Below, one piece after another: positions 11,895 through 22,702 of a stretch of DNA of 64,000 bases. The notes below the pieces were generated by a model that had not been told where the DNA came from, ran no database searches, and saw only the letters and a program-made list of their open reading frames with translations. The translations under genes were made by a program, and so were the position numbers. Position 1 is the first letter of the stretch. Each line of letters opens with the position of its first letter. The DNA comes from Zygnema cylindricum (lineage: Eukaryota > Streptophyta > Zygnematophyceae > Zygnematales > Zygnemataceae): assembly GCA_037447655.1 (NCBI GenBank), contig JBBHKE010002352.1, positions 177,569-241,568 of the forward strand, read 5' to 3'.

Positions 11895-12010
11895 TAGTAG
11901 ATTTGTGTATCGGTAAAAAACTTATCGCGATAACACCAATACCAATAGTTATCGGTTATCGAACGATGAAAGGTCTTAATATATCAGTTCAATACCAACA
12001 AATTCCATAT
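11895..12010. mobile_element. Fragment related to the right part of the 6395-6800 element
   Basis: TGTATCGGTAAAAAACTTAT, followed by GATAACACCAATA and GTTATCGAACGATGA, matches the reverse complement of 6690-6800 with few changes. No second end was found. Confidence 0.5.
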
Positions 12011-12514
12011 CGACGATAACTTAAAAAGTATATAGTACGCATACTATAGTACTTTATAATATACTGTTTACATTATTTAGATTATAAAGCGTGGCCGTGG
12101 CATGCCACATATAACAATCTGTTCCGTATCTATTTAACTGAAAATTATTACGGCTTGCGCAACACATAAACGTAGACAAATTTGATATAATGCTTTATAG
12201 TTCCAAAACTATACTACCGAAACGAAAAAAATAAAATACATTGTAAAATTTGAGAATCAAACTTTTCCGATACAAAACGAACAGACATATACAACAAACA
12301 AAACGCATATGTCACACTGCCGGCATTTACAGCCACCATATTTTTAAAACTATGCAACACTTATTTGAGGAAATACTAATCTTTTATGAAATAGTAAAAA
12401 ACTAAAATTATATATTATTCATTTTGAAAGATTATCAGGAAACTGTAGGTGGTGTAGAATTATCAGATTTTGAAGAAAGTGGTTTGGACTTTGAAAACAT
12501 TGATAATTTATAAA

Positions 12515-12890
12515 TTGAATTTTGAGAATTTCGACATTGCAGATTTTTAGAGATTCAGATTTTAAAATGTAGAAATTGCATAATTTTCAGATTTTGAATA
12601 TGGTGGTTTTGGAAATTTATAACATTAATAATTTGGAAAATGGATTTTGAGAATTTTGACATTGTAGATTTTTGGAGATTGATAATTAGTTAGTTAAGAA
12701 TCTTAGAATTTTTAGAATGTGAAATCGGCGATTTGGCACGATACGAAACATTGAGAATTTGAGAATTGAATCTTGAAGGTTTTGACTTTTGACATTGAAG
12801 ATTTTGGAGATAAAGAATTGGTAAGCTAGGAATTTTACAATTTTCAAAATGTGAAATTGGTGATTTGGTAAGATGTGAAAAATTCAGAAT
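12515..12890. repeat. Degenerate minisatellite, about 123-bp unit, three copies
   Basis: TTTTGAGAATTTcGACATTGcAGATTTTTAGAGATT (12520s) recurs near 12641 and 12765 with substitutions. AT-rich and non-coding; minus-strand frames here are artefacts of the repeat. Confidence 0.6.
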
Positions 12891-13170
12891 TTGGGAATTC
12901 AATTTTTAACATTATAACATTTAATTGAATATGTATGTTGTTGAATTGAACATCAAAGACTTTTATGTTAATGCCTCTAAGTTGGACTAGAAATATGACT
13001 AAGAAATATCAAATAGTTCATAAATATCGTCATATACTGCCATGTAATGTATACGGAATGTGCGACAATAGCTCATAATCGTCCAAAATTGAACTTATGC
13101 ATTTATTTTGCCCAACCTTATTTCAGATCATTTGTAAAATGGATTGAAAAGGCATTAAATTAAAAAGCAA

Positions 13171-13180
13171 NNNNNNNNNN
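13171..13180. other. Assembly gap (10 N)
   Basis: Ten consecutive N. The true length is unknown, and the 5' part of the LTR that follows may be missing because of it. Confidence 0.99.
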
Positions 13181-13369
13181 TGAGGGAACTCAGCTATTGT
13201 TTTTCTTAGAGACTTAAGCGAGGTAACTCGTCATTCAATACCTCCCAGTTTCAACTGGAAAACATGTCTTCGAGAGATCCTCTCTCCCAGGATAGATGGT
13301 TAAAAAGATTCAGGATAGAGAGAGTGTTTGATATAGATGACCACATGCCGTGGTTAATATAATTTGATA

Positions 13370-13952
13370 GCATGTATTTTCATGTCCGCGGCCACATGAA
13401 ATACATGCGACGACCGGGGAGAAAGCCGAGATCGCGGAAGAGATTCTCGACGGTTTATGGTCATCGCCACATCGGATGACACGTGGCAAAATTGCGTTGG
13501 ATCGCGGTATCTCTGGGGATTACGGCACCGAATCCGGATATGACATGTGTCGACATTAAGGCCATGTCGTACAATTTCCGTACATAAAGTACACCGGCGC
13601 CTGTACTTTTATGTACGATAGTTTAATATAATTGGTGCCGTACACCAGTAGATATAGTTTGTGAGAGAGATAGGACTTAGAAAAATTGGTAGATAGGACC
13701 CTCTCTCCTAGAGAGCTTCTGTACAAAAGGTCAACTTTGACCCTCCATAACTTACTGCTCAATGGAGCGAATTCAGAGATTCTTTTTGTTATCGACTCAA
13801 GGGAGTCTTGCCTTCACAAGGGTGAAGTTGGTTAGAGTTTTTGTCTGCCAGGGTGGCAGTTGTTCTTGCTGAAACACAAAGGGGTCAGGGTTATCCTAGA
13901 GGCTTCTTGGAAACTGTCCACTCTGAGGACTTCTGAAGGTCTCAAAGTTTCA
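13370..13952 (+). mobile_element. Truncated LTR of the copia-type family
   Basis: Closely similar to the LTR at 19971-21016 from the GCCGAGATCGCGGAAG block onward, with ACACGTGGCA, a GTAC dyad (13580-13617), CCTCTCTCCTAGAGAG, GGTCAACTTTGACC and CTTCACAAGGGTGAAG. It ends GTTTCA at 13952, but no primer-binding site follows. Instead the minus-strand gag remnant begins at once. The first 400 bp or so of the LTR are not recognisable, perhaps because of the gap at 13171. Confidence 0.7.
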
Positions 13953-15078
13953 AGATGCACCTGAGTCGATGATCATCTTTTTTGTGGAGCTTCCCGAATT
14001 GCTCTGAGAGCACACTTCTCTTTTTGAGGGATCTCTTTCTTCTCCAAACTCTCGTGAAGAAAGAGCTCCCCATCCTTCTCTTTAGAAGACTTGTCCTCGG
14101 TCTCTCTTTTCACTTTTGTGACCACAAGTGCCTTCTTCTTCCCTCTAGAAGAACGCCCTCCACGGTTCTCTTGAAGCCACAGCTCTGAAAACTTGACACA
14201 ATCTGCTATGAAGTGTCCCAACTTTTTGCCAAAATGATAAAGACCCTCTGGGGGCCTCGGTCCTTTAGATTGATCTCTCTCTCTCCTTTGAATGGTTTAT
14301 TCGGATCGTTCCCCCAATAGTTTCCTCTTGCACATAGAGCTTGGATGCTCTTTCCCCCCCTCGTAATCTCAGTTGTGTTCTCTTGCACAAGTATCATCCG
14401 GACCACTTTGTTCCACTTCCATGAACTGTCAGTCATTTCTTGTACTGAGTACACTATGTTTTCATACTCGTCAGGTAACTTCATGACGAGAGTGTTAACT
14501 TTCATCTTCATTGTAGTTGCCCACCCGACACTCTCCATCTCCATATACAAACAAGAGAGATCATTACAGCAGTCTAACATCTTTCCCCCTTTGTAAGTAT
14601 AATTCCCTAACTTTTGTTCGGCCAACTAGAGCTCCTGAATTGTACCAGCTCTATAGATTTCCACCAAACTCACCCACAACTCCTCGGCCGTATAAATGTA
14701 AAGTTGGGGGGTTTCCAAAGCTTGAGTGAGGTGTCTTAGAATGAAGTTTTTGGCAGCCATGTGGATGTCTTCCCACGTTTGGGTATCGTTCTCCGCGGTC
14801 TTTACAGATGGTGCTCCAAGTGCCGTGGTAATAAGAGCAATTGGAGTAAGAGGCGTCTCCTTCTCTTTCTCATTTTTGGACACATTGTTGTCCCCATCAT
14901 CTGCCTCCTCTGTAGCAGTATCTGCTGCAGAAACCCTTATTCCACCAAACCCTGGTAGAGTTCCCTGAGGTGGACGTTTCACTTGTCCACTAACAAAACC
15001 CCAATATTGTTTATCGCACAAAGCCCCCATCATCATGGCTTCCCAATAGATGAACCCATGTCCATTGAAGGTGGGCAC
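13953..15078 (-). pseudogene. Copia-type gag remnant, element A
   Basis: Translation on the minus strand begins FNGHGFIYWEAMMMGAL, the usual start of plant copia gag (target F-G-x-N-Y-x-x-W). It continues through FILRHLTQALETPQLY and YTYKGGKMLDCCNDL to VNTLVMKLPDEYENI, all UBN2/gag-polypeptide landmarks. It is broken by a TAG at 14626-14628, where a related copy has CAG. A frameshift near 14240 puts the GHFIADC half of a zinc knuckle in another frame. Sequence homologous to gag stops at about 13960, against the end of an oppositely oriented LTR, so protease, integrase and reverse transcriptase are absent. Confidence 0.75.
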
Positions 15079-15086
15079 CTAAGAGG

Positions 15087-15101
15087 GTGGGCCTATAACT
15101 T
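15087..15101 (-). other. Primer-binding site of element A (one mismatch)
   Basis: Minus-strand AGTTATAGGCCCACC directly after the LTR end (..TTTGCA). It corresponds to the intact site GGTTATGGGCCCACC at 21017-21031, changed at its first base and at one G. Confidence 0.65.
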
Positions 15102-16090
15102 GCAAATGTGTGTCCTCCATTGGACTACAAAATTTAGGAAGCCTTATGATATTTTTTAATTAACCCACTTTCAGCCACAACCACTGGTGCCCAACCAGAC
15201 AAATTGACAATCTAACTGGAACCTTGTGCAGTCTGGACTCCCTTGAGTCTGCAGCAAGAAGAGTAATTGAAAACGCCCAACCAGGCGATTAATTATCAAG
15301 CGGCAAAGATGCCAATATTTATACAAGCTTATTTGGAGAGAGGCTACTACCTCTTCAATCCTCTAAGTCCTAAGCCCCTCTCACAACCCCTATCTATTGT
15401 TATACGAACCAATCAGAGAACTGTACAGTACAGAAAAGTAATATGGGCGATGTCCTTTCTGTACGGCATGTGTACGACAGAGCGATTGAGTAGACGTTTG
15501 TCTTTTTTAGACTTGTTCTTATGCTTCCTGGGATTCATGCTTTCCAATTCTATCATGCCACGTGGCGCTAGGTAATGTTACGCGCGAAAAACGCCAAAGG
15601 GGCCATTGCGGGGTCTCGACGATGATGCGTGCTGTCGGGTCAAAACCGACTTTTAGTATTAGTCGTTAAAACGAATGTCCGATACATTTTGTTTCGTGTG
15701 GATCTTTGTTTGCACTATATTACACCAAGTATCTATGCTTCTTATCTCTAATTGCGTTAATCGGATTAAGGTCCTTTAGTAATGTTTAAATAACAACCAA
15801 ACCCTATATACTCTAACAAACTTCCACGACAGACCGGTTAAAGCTAAGGGCTACGCCTAGCTCTGCCGGTTGAAGGTTCGAGTCTTGTCGGACTTAACCT
15901 TTTTGTTAAAAGTGATTTAATTCACTAGTCCTGCCTCTATAGCTAAGGCAACCATAGCTCCACCACTCTCTCTCACCGTCATTGACTATAACAAGTATGG
16001 GGGCTAGAGAGAAAAGGTGGAGGCAAACTGCCTGCACTATTACTTAATTTATTCAGACCTAGAAAATACCCTCTAAATCTAATGATTTCA
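15102..16090 (-). mobile_element. 5' LTR of element A
   Basis: Reverse-strand LTR from about 16090 (TGAAATCATT..GTATTTTCTAGGTC) to 15102 (TTTGCA), upstream of gag A. It contains the tRNA-like block with B-box GTTCGAGTC (15876-15884, plus strand), TGCCACGTGGCG near 15557 and the GTAC dyad 15428-15464. It is more diverged than the LTRs at 13.4 and 20 kb, so it is an older insertion. Confidence 0.7.
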
Positions 16091-16767
16091 ACTGTTATTT
16101 AACTTCCACCATATAATATTTCAATAGAATCCTACAAAGAACCGTGGAAATTCCAAAGTATAATATTTAATTGTGAAAACTCTCCACACCAAAAGTTAAA
16201 ATAGCGAGAACCACTCTAATTTTGTAACCTCCCAAAAAAACCCCTATGGAATTTTCCACAACTGCCTTATTATAAGCATTTCGACTCCCTTTAATGGAGA
16301 AAATACCAATAACTGAAACTACGAGGTCAAAAAAATGTACTATGATAGGGAATAAACTGAAGGCCCAAGGATCTGTGTGTAAAAGAGAGAAGAAACAAGG
16401 AATACAAATTGAAGAAACCAAAGAAAAAAGTTTGTAAAAAAAAAAATAGAGAAGAAAAGGGGAAGGTCAAGCTTCACTACATACAAAGAAAAAAGAAAAG
16501 CAAAAAAATAATAAAGGAAATCAGAGTTAAAAAGCATTCGTCAAATTCTGTTTATTTAATTTTAAAAGGGATATAACACTTTTAAGGTTATAGAGGCTAA
16601 ATGTCAATGGCATTTATGAAATGAAAATCGCTAAAAATAAGAAAAAACAAACATTTTATTACATTTTATACCCTACAATATGATTCCTTATCATACCTAA
16701 TAATAACATAAACCAAACAGTCCATTTCCAAAGTAGTCGCCCTCCTCCCTTCTCCCTCCCCACTCCC
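16091..16767. other. AT-rich spacer between two LTRs
   Basis: No gene or clear repeat. Poly-A and AAGAAA-rich in 16380-16510, with a C/T patch at 16740-16767 abutting the next LTR. Confidence 0.4.
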
Positions 16768-18171
16768 TACAACTATGAGACCTCCATTGGCCCTCAGAGT
16801 AGGCAGCTCACTCGAAGCCACTAAGATAACCCTGACACCTTTGAGTTTCCACAAGAATAACTAAAAACTCTCATCAATTTCACCCTTGTGAAGACAAAAC
16901 TCCCTTGAGTCGATATCAAAAAGAATCTCCGAATTTGCTCCTCGAGCAGTAAGTTATAAAGGGTCAATGTTGACCTTTTATACACTGTAATTCTATGGGG
17001 TCCATTCCCCCCATAGAATTCACAAGTCTAAGGAAGATTATCTAGTAAGTGCCGACTCCAAGTAAATAAAAACCCAAATGATTGACCCCTTGACAATCAA
17101 AACCCCAATACAACTTCACCCTTGTGAAACAACACTTTCTGTGTGCTCAGTTCCACCACAGAATGCAAAGTTAGAATATGCGTTTTGGATAACATTCCCA
17201 ACTTTGACTTTCCCTTAGAAATGCAACCACCCTAGCAGGCATGACTGACCTCTTGAGTCCGCACCAAAAAGAATCACTAAATTTGGTCAACTGAGTTGAT
17301 AGATATGGTTGGCCAAAGTTAGCCTTTTATACAAGGTGCTCTTTGGGAGAGGCGGCTACCTACCCAAAAATTATAAGTCCTAGTCCCTCGCTAAACCCCT
17401 TCTACTAAAGTATGGCGCCAATCACAATAATGTACCGTACAGAAAAAGTACAAGCGCCGGAGTACTTTCTGTACGGCAACTATACGACATGACCATACAG
17501 GTGACGGCTGTCATATCCAAACTTGTTATCTTGCGTTCCGGATATTCCGCAATCCTCAAGCGCGTTTCCACGTGTCATCCGGAGTGGCGGCGCTAAAAAA
17601 TGCCAAGGCGGCCATTCCAGAATCTCGGCTCGTACCATGGCCGTCGATTAAATCCAGCATTCAATTCTACCCGTCGAAAATATGTGCGCGGTATTTGTTT
17701 CGTCGTCGAAACAAATGCGCGGTATTAGTTTCGCGAAGTACCGTAAACCGTACTACTCTAAACTATATCTATGTACTAAATATCTTTTCGCGTCGTTAAA
17801 TGAATTCGTCTACACGTACATGTTTATATAATTACCAAACCCTACATGTCCTAGTACTAGTCATAAACTAAACGGATAAAGTTAACGGCTACGGGTTGTG
17901 TGACGGACGGTAGGTACCAAGATCAAATCCTGGGTCCGTCAAGTACCTTTTTAGTTAACATACCATTATCTACTCCTGTCTCTCTAGAGAGCTTAGGCAG
18001 CCATGGCTCTAGCTCCCTCTCCAAGAGCTTAGGCAGCCATGGCTCTAGCTCCCTCTCCAGCCTTCAGTGACTACAACAAGTGTAGGGGCTTAGAGAAGGG
18101 AGTTAGAGGCAGACTGCCTCTACTCTTTTCTTATCCTAAATAAAGACCTAGAAAATACTCAAATATCAACA
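16768..18171 (-). mobile_element. 3' LTR of element B (1404 bp, internally enlarged)
   Basis: Starts TGTTGATATTTGAG at 18171, right after a polypurine tract, and ends near 16768. It contains a duplicated GCCATGGCT unit (18000-18053), the tRNA-like B-box GATCAAATC (17921-17929, plus strand), TCCACGTGTC near 17566 and the GTAC dyad at 17435-17476. The hairpin-bearing R/U5 segment occurs twice (17340-17200 and 16990-16860). That explains why it is about 300 bp longer than its relatives. A perfect inverted repeat GAATTCTATGGGG/CCCCATAGAATT (16993-17027) separates the copies. Confidence 0.72.
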
Positions 18172-18182
18172 CTCCCCTTATT
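18172..18182 (-). promoter_or_regulatory. Polypurine tract of element B
   Basis: Minus strand AATAAGGGGAG immediately before the LTR TG. This is where plus-strand DNA synthesis is primed in LTR elements. Confidence 0.65.
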
Positions 18183-18383
18183 TTCTAGTCTATTTCCTTT
18201 TACTTCTTACAAACAAATAAACAAAAATTCCCTTCCCCTTTTCTTTTTCCTCTTATTTTTCCTTTTCCTTTCATAAAACTTTAAAACAACACCGTCATAT
18301 TTAGTAAGGTCCATTAAATAAGCTGAAGTAAACATTTTATCTAGTTGATCATACGTTTTATTTAGCATCCCACTTTTCATAAA

Positions 18384-18704
18384 TCAGAGCAAAGACATTA
18401 TCCACCTCATCTCTTTTCCATCCACACAAAAACCGATTTCCCTCTGGCAATTCAACCAGCCAACCCCATCTCCATTCTGCAACACACACCCAGATGTTAT
18501 CCGTTTTACAGGCACACCTTCATAAATGGCATCACTCCCATAAGTGTTGTCTAAGGCATTACCCCCCAAACTCATCATTAAATCAAGAATTCCCACTAAG
18601 TTCCTCATAAAACCTACATCTTCCGTACTCATATTTTTGTCGATGAAACTCGCCCCATTTTTTGAACTTGCCTCACTCTCTCCCATGGAATTCTTTCCAC
18701 TCAC
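18384..18704 (-). CDS. Small frame in the internal region of element B, unassigned
   Basis: A 106-residue frame between gag B and the polypurine tract. It has no reverse-transcriptase, integrase or envelope motif that I can recognise. It may be a degraded part of the element or chance. Integrase and reverse transcriptase are missing from the 600 bp available. Confidence 0.2.
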   Translation of the reverse strand: MSGKNSMGESEASSKNGASFIDKNMSTEDVGFMRNLVGILDLMMSLGGNALDNTYGSDAIYEGVPVKRITSGCVLQNGDGVGWLNCQREIGFCVDGKEMRWIMSLL

Positions 18705-18789
18705 TTTCTGACTTAATTCCCTATAAACATTTCTCCTCCCCTAAACCTTTCATTAAATATTTCTCTTCTCCCCTATCCTTTTAAGCCCC

Positions 18790-19970
18790 TTATAGTTTTA
18801 CTTCTCCCCTTTCCTTGGAATCCGTTGAAGTCTCCCTATCCGACCAGTTTTCTGTTTCCAAAAAATCTATAAAATTATCCTTATTATTTCTAACTCCCTC
18901 AAGTACCTCCTTTCCCTTTACTTCCTTTATACCTCTAAAAGCGCACTGTTGCTTTCGTGGAATTTCCGTGTACTTTTCTCTCTTCTCCATTCTACTGATG
19001 TGAAAAAGCTCCAAAATTTCTTCATCCTCTTTCTCCTCTTCCCGTTCTTCCTCCTCATTCATATACCAACTTCTAAGTTCTTCCAAACAAGGACACTCCT
19101 CCATATAGTGACACGGTTTCCTACAAGCGAAGCAAACCCATTTTTTCAAAGCTCCCTTTTCTTTTCCTCTCCCTCCCTTTCCACCAAAGTTCCAATAAGG
19201 TTTACCTTTGTCTTTCTTCCTCTCATCACGCTTCCGCTCGTCACTGCCATTCCTCACATCAGGCTTCCGCCAGTCACCACCAGCTGTAAATGCAGTCACC
19301 CTGTCACTTCCACTACAAAGCTCCAAAGTGCTTTTCCTCTCAAGTATTATCCCCATGGTAATGCTCCAAGTCCACGAGGAGCCATCCATTCCTTGCATAC
19401 AGTAAATGATGTCTTCGTACTTATTTGGGAGTTTCATGATTAGTGTATTAATCTTTCTCTCCTAAGATTCTACATATCGCGCACCAGCAAGCTCGACATA
19501 TAACAGAACAATATCATTGCAAAACTCTATCATATATGCTACCGGCTTTATAAACATAGGCCTCTATTTCTTATGTTACTAACTGTTGCCTCTGTATAGT
19601 CTCACTCTTATAAATCTGAATTAGTGTTTCCCATATCTTTGTAGACTTCTTTAAATTTATAAGAGTGATAGCTATGGACTTAGACACGTTTATAAGTATG
19701 AGATGCTTTACTAAAGTATTTTTGTATTCCTATATTTTTATGTCAGTTTCTTCAATTTTAATCCCTACAAGTGGTACCATAGCTGAGAGCCTAGCTCCCC
19801 TCACCATAGGTGTCCTTTTTTCCTTCTCCCATATTTCCCCATCCACAACAAGTTTTTCCCTCCACCTTTCGTTACATCTGAACTCCACTTGATATTTTTG
19901 GCAGCCTTAGATGAATCTCCATAGTAAGCTCCTCCAAATCCATGTGGCGGACATCTCATGTAGAAATTAA
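18790..19970 (-). pseudogene. Copia-type gag with CCHC zinc knuckle, element B
   Basis: The longest open part (18790-19437, 215 aa) starts MKLPNKYEDIIY and ends with a basic linker and CFACRKPCHYMEEC, a perfect C-X2-C-X4-H-X4-C knuckle that binds packaged RNA. Upstream the frame continues through EFCNDIVLLYVELAGARYVES but is cut by a TAG (19462-19464), a TAA near 19571 and a frameshift near 19540. The N-terminal end is truncated where the oppositely oriented LTR at 19971 begins, so element B has lost its 5' LTR. It appears to be a gag-only element. Confidence 0.7.
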
Positions 19971-21016
19971 TGGTATTTTTAAAGTATTTTCTAGGTCTAA
20001 ATAGAAATAAGAAAGAAGCCGAGGCAGTCTATCTCTAACTTCTCTCTCCAACTTCTCAAACTTGTCGCAGTCACTGAGAAATTGGAGAAGGAGCTAGAGC
20101 CATGGCTACCTAGGCTATCCAGAGGTTTACGGGAAAATATATTTTAGTTAGGGGTTTAATTTACTAAAAGATATGTGCCGGCCACATGATTTGATCCTGA
20201 TACCTACCGGCCAGCAGACAGCTGGTAGCCATTAGCCTTAGCCGTTAAGTCTAGAAGTAGTGTTACGTACTATATGGTTTGATAATTACTTAAATATTTA
20301 TACGTAGGATAGTTCATTTAACTGTAACTGATTACGGGAGACATATATCCTGTAAATGTAAAAGTACTGATTCCGGTACGGATAAGAAACCAATACCGCG
20401 CATTTAATTCTTTAGTGAAACGAATACTGCGCATGTATTTATTACGGCTACGATTAAATGTGAATTTAATCGGACGGCCAGAATTAACGCCGAGATCGCG
20501 GAAGAGGATTTCGGCGGTTTGTGGACATCGCCACATCGGATGACACGTGGCGGAATGACATTGGATCGCGGCATCTCCGAGGATTAAAGGAGCGAATCCG
20601 GACATACCACGTGTCGACATTTAGGCCATGTCGTACAATGGCCATACATAAAGTACACCGGCAGCTGTACTTTTGTGTACAAAACTGAAATCTGATTGGC
20701 TCCGTACATTAGTAGATAGAGTCTGTGAGAGAGATAGGGCTTAGAAAAATTAGAAGATAGGACCCTCTCTCCCAGAGAGCTTCTGTACAAAAGGTCAACT
20801 TTGACCCTCCATAACTTACTGCTCAGGGGAGCAAATTGAAAGATTCTTTTTGCTATCGACTCAAGGGAGTCTTGTCTTCACAGGGGTGAAGTTGGTCAGA
20901 GATTTTGTCTGCCACGGTGGCAATTATTTTTGCTAAAACACGAAGGGGTCAAGGTTATCCTAGAGGCTTCTTAGAAGCTATCCACTCTGAGGACTTATGG
21001 AGGTCTCGGAGTTTCA
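19971..21016 (+). mobile_element. 5' LTR of element C (1046 bp)
   Basis: Runs from TGGTATTTTTAAAG (19971) to GAGTTTCA (21016), and the next base starts an intact primer-binding site. It carries GCCATGGCT, an antisense tRNA-like block (B-box 20188-20196), ACACGTGGCG and CCACGTGTC boxes, a GTAC dyad (20644-20680) and a run of hairpins at 20764-20922. It is inserted in or next to the 5' end of gag B. Confidence 0.8.
20764..20922 (+). other. Run of six short dyads in the R/U5 part of LTR C
   Basis: In order: CTCTCTCCCAGAGAG, GGTCAACTTTGACC (20793), TGCTCAGGGGAGCA (20820), GACTCAAGGGAGTC (20858), CTTCACAGGGGTGAAG (20876) and TGCCACGGTGGCA (20910). Each folds into a 5-6 bp stem. Equivalent dyads occur in the other LTRs. 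Confidence 0.7.
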
Positions 21017-21031
21017 GGTTATGGGCCCACC
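21017..21031 (+). other. Primer-binding site complementary to the anticodon half of initiator tRNA-Met
   Basis: GGTTATGGGCCCACC directly abuts the LTR. From memory of the conserved plant initiator tRNA, its complement GGTGGGCCCATAACC is the anticodon stem-loop (CAU in the loop), not the usual 3' acceptor end. This is the half-tRNA priming known for Drosophila copia. Confidence 0.72.
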
Positions 21032-21080
21032 CTCTAGGGTATCAATCTTTAATGGAACTAGCTTCATATACTAGGAAACT

Positions 21081-22352
21081 ATGATGATAGGAGCTCTGTG
21101 CGAAAAAAGATTTTGGGGGATAGTGACTGGACGGTTGGGGCGTCCATCAAGTCTTCAAATTCCTCCAGGGTTTAGAGGAAACAGATTCACCAGAAAAGAG
21201 GATCCACCTTCAACAGAGGAAACAAAAGAAGGAGAGGTGGTGGACAAAGGAAAGGAGAAGGAGGCGACCACACCAATAACAACTCGTTCGGCATTCATGT
21301 CACCTATTCCGAGGAACGAGGAGAATGATACTGAAACCCGGGACTTCAACAATATGGCGACAAAGCACTTCATCCAACGCCATCTCACTCAAGGAATTGC
21401 ATGTCCTCATTTGAAGGTAGAAAGGGCATCCAATCTTTGGATGGCTCTCATAGAGATGTACCGAAGTGGTACGATTTAGCAAGAACAGTTGGCTGATTAG
21501 AAAGTTAAAGAGTATGTATATAAAGGGGGGAAGATGTTGGATTTTTGCAATGAGCTTGCTACACTCTTCATGGAGCTAGAGAGCGCGGGAAAAGATTTTA
21601 GTGAAAAAGAAAAGGTTAACTGTTTATTGATTAAGTTACCCGATGAGTTCAAGAACATAGTCAACTGTGTGCAGGACTTGCCTTACTCAAGGTGGATATG
21701 GAACTCAGCGGAAGTAGGAGGTGACGAAGGGAACGAAGACGAGGACGAGAACGAGAACGAGGAGGAAGAGGAGGAGGAGGAGGAGGAGGAGGAAGAGGAG
21801 GAGGAGGAAGAAGAGGACATAGTAGAGAGAAACCTCAACGATGATGAGCAAGATGAGGAAGAAGAGGAGGAAAAGGAAGAAGAGGAGGAGGAAGAGGAGG
21901 AGGAGGAGGACGAAATAGTAGTGGAAGAGAATGACTCCGAGGAGGAGAAGGAAAAATTAGACGAAGAAGAGAAAGACTCAATGCAGGAGGAAAAAGAAGC
22001 AGAGGAAGAGAAAGACTCGGAGGAGGAAGACTCAGAGGAGGGAGACTTAGAGGAGGAAGCAGCGGAGTCCGAAGAGGAGGTAGTGGAGAGGGATCTCAAA
22101 GAGGAGGGAGACGAAGAAGAAGAAGAGGAAGAAGAAGAGGAAAAGGATGAAGCCCGAGGGAAGGGCTTGGCCGAAAGGGAGGGAGAGACGTCGAAAGACG
22201 CAGGCGACAACGAGGAAAACGAAGAGAGCTCGGAGGGAAGTATTGAAAAAATCGTGAGGGTGAAGAAAGAAATGCAAAAGGAAATTGAAACGCGTAAGAG
22301 AAAGAATAGGAAGAGAGGGTTGAGGAAAAAAAAAGTACAAAATTTGTGGTAG
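21081..22352 (+). pseudogene. Copia-type gag of element C, fused to a glutamate-rich tail
   Basis: The frame starts MMIGALCEKRFWGIV (compare MMMGALCDKQYWGFV in element A) and runs through HFIQRHLTQGIACPHL to YRSGTI. After two in-frame TAG codons (21477-21479 and 21498-21500) it continues VYKGGKMLDFCNEL and LLIKLPDEFKNIVNCVQDL. At about residue 60 of the second segment the gag similarity stops. A tract of roughly 200 residues, mostly Glu with Asp, Ser and Lys, is encoded by GAG/GAA repeats and ends RKNRKRGLRKKKVQNLW. No zinc knuckle or pol is seen. The acidic tail may be a triplet-repeat expansion, not a selected domain. Confidence 0.65.
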
Positions 22353-22702
22353 AATGGGAAGAAGATAGTGGGGGAAAAAGTTGAAAACTTGATGTCCAAA
22401 AAAGGAAGATGTTGGAGTGTTGGCGATGGCTTTGGAAATGACGTTGTAAACGATGGTGATTTGCTTTGGAATGGCGTTGCTATGTTGGCTTGAATAGGTT
22501 TTTGCAAATCAATGGAGCTTATGATGTTGTGGAATGTTATGTGTGTGAGAGATAGAGAGGAATGAACTTAAGCATATAAACACACGAGAGGGGAAAAAGC
22601 GGTGGTTTTCATCGGAATGTAATGGTGGAAGGTCGAAAGCCGAAGGCAGTCCTCTAGTCAGAACTCAACCCCCCTCTTCCCAACCATCCTTCTAAACGTT
22701 CA

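Noticed and set aside
21683-22507. 274-residue minus-strand frame rich in serine
   Set aside because: Mirror image of the GAG/GAA repeat in the plus-strand gag tail; no independent support.
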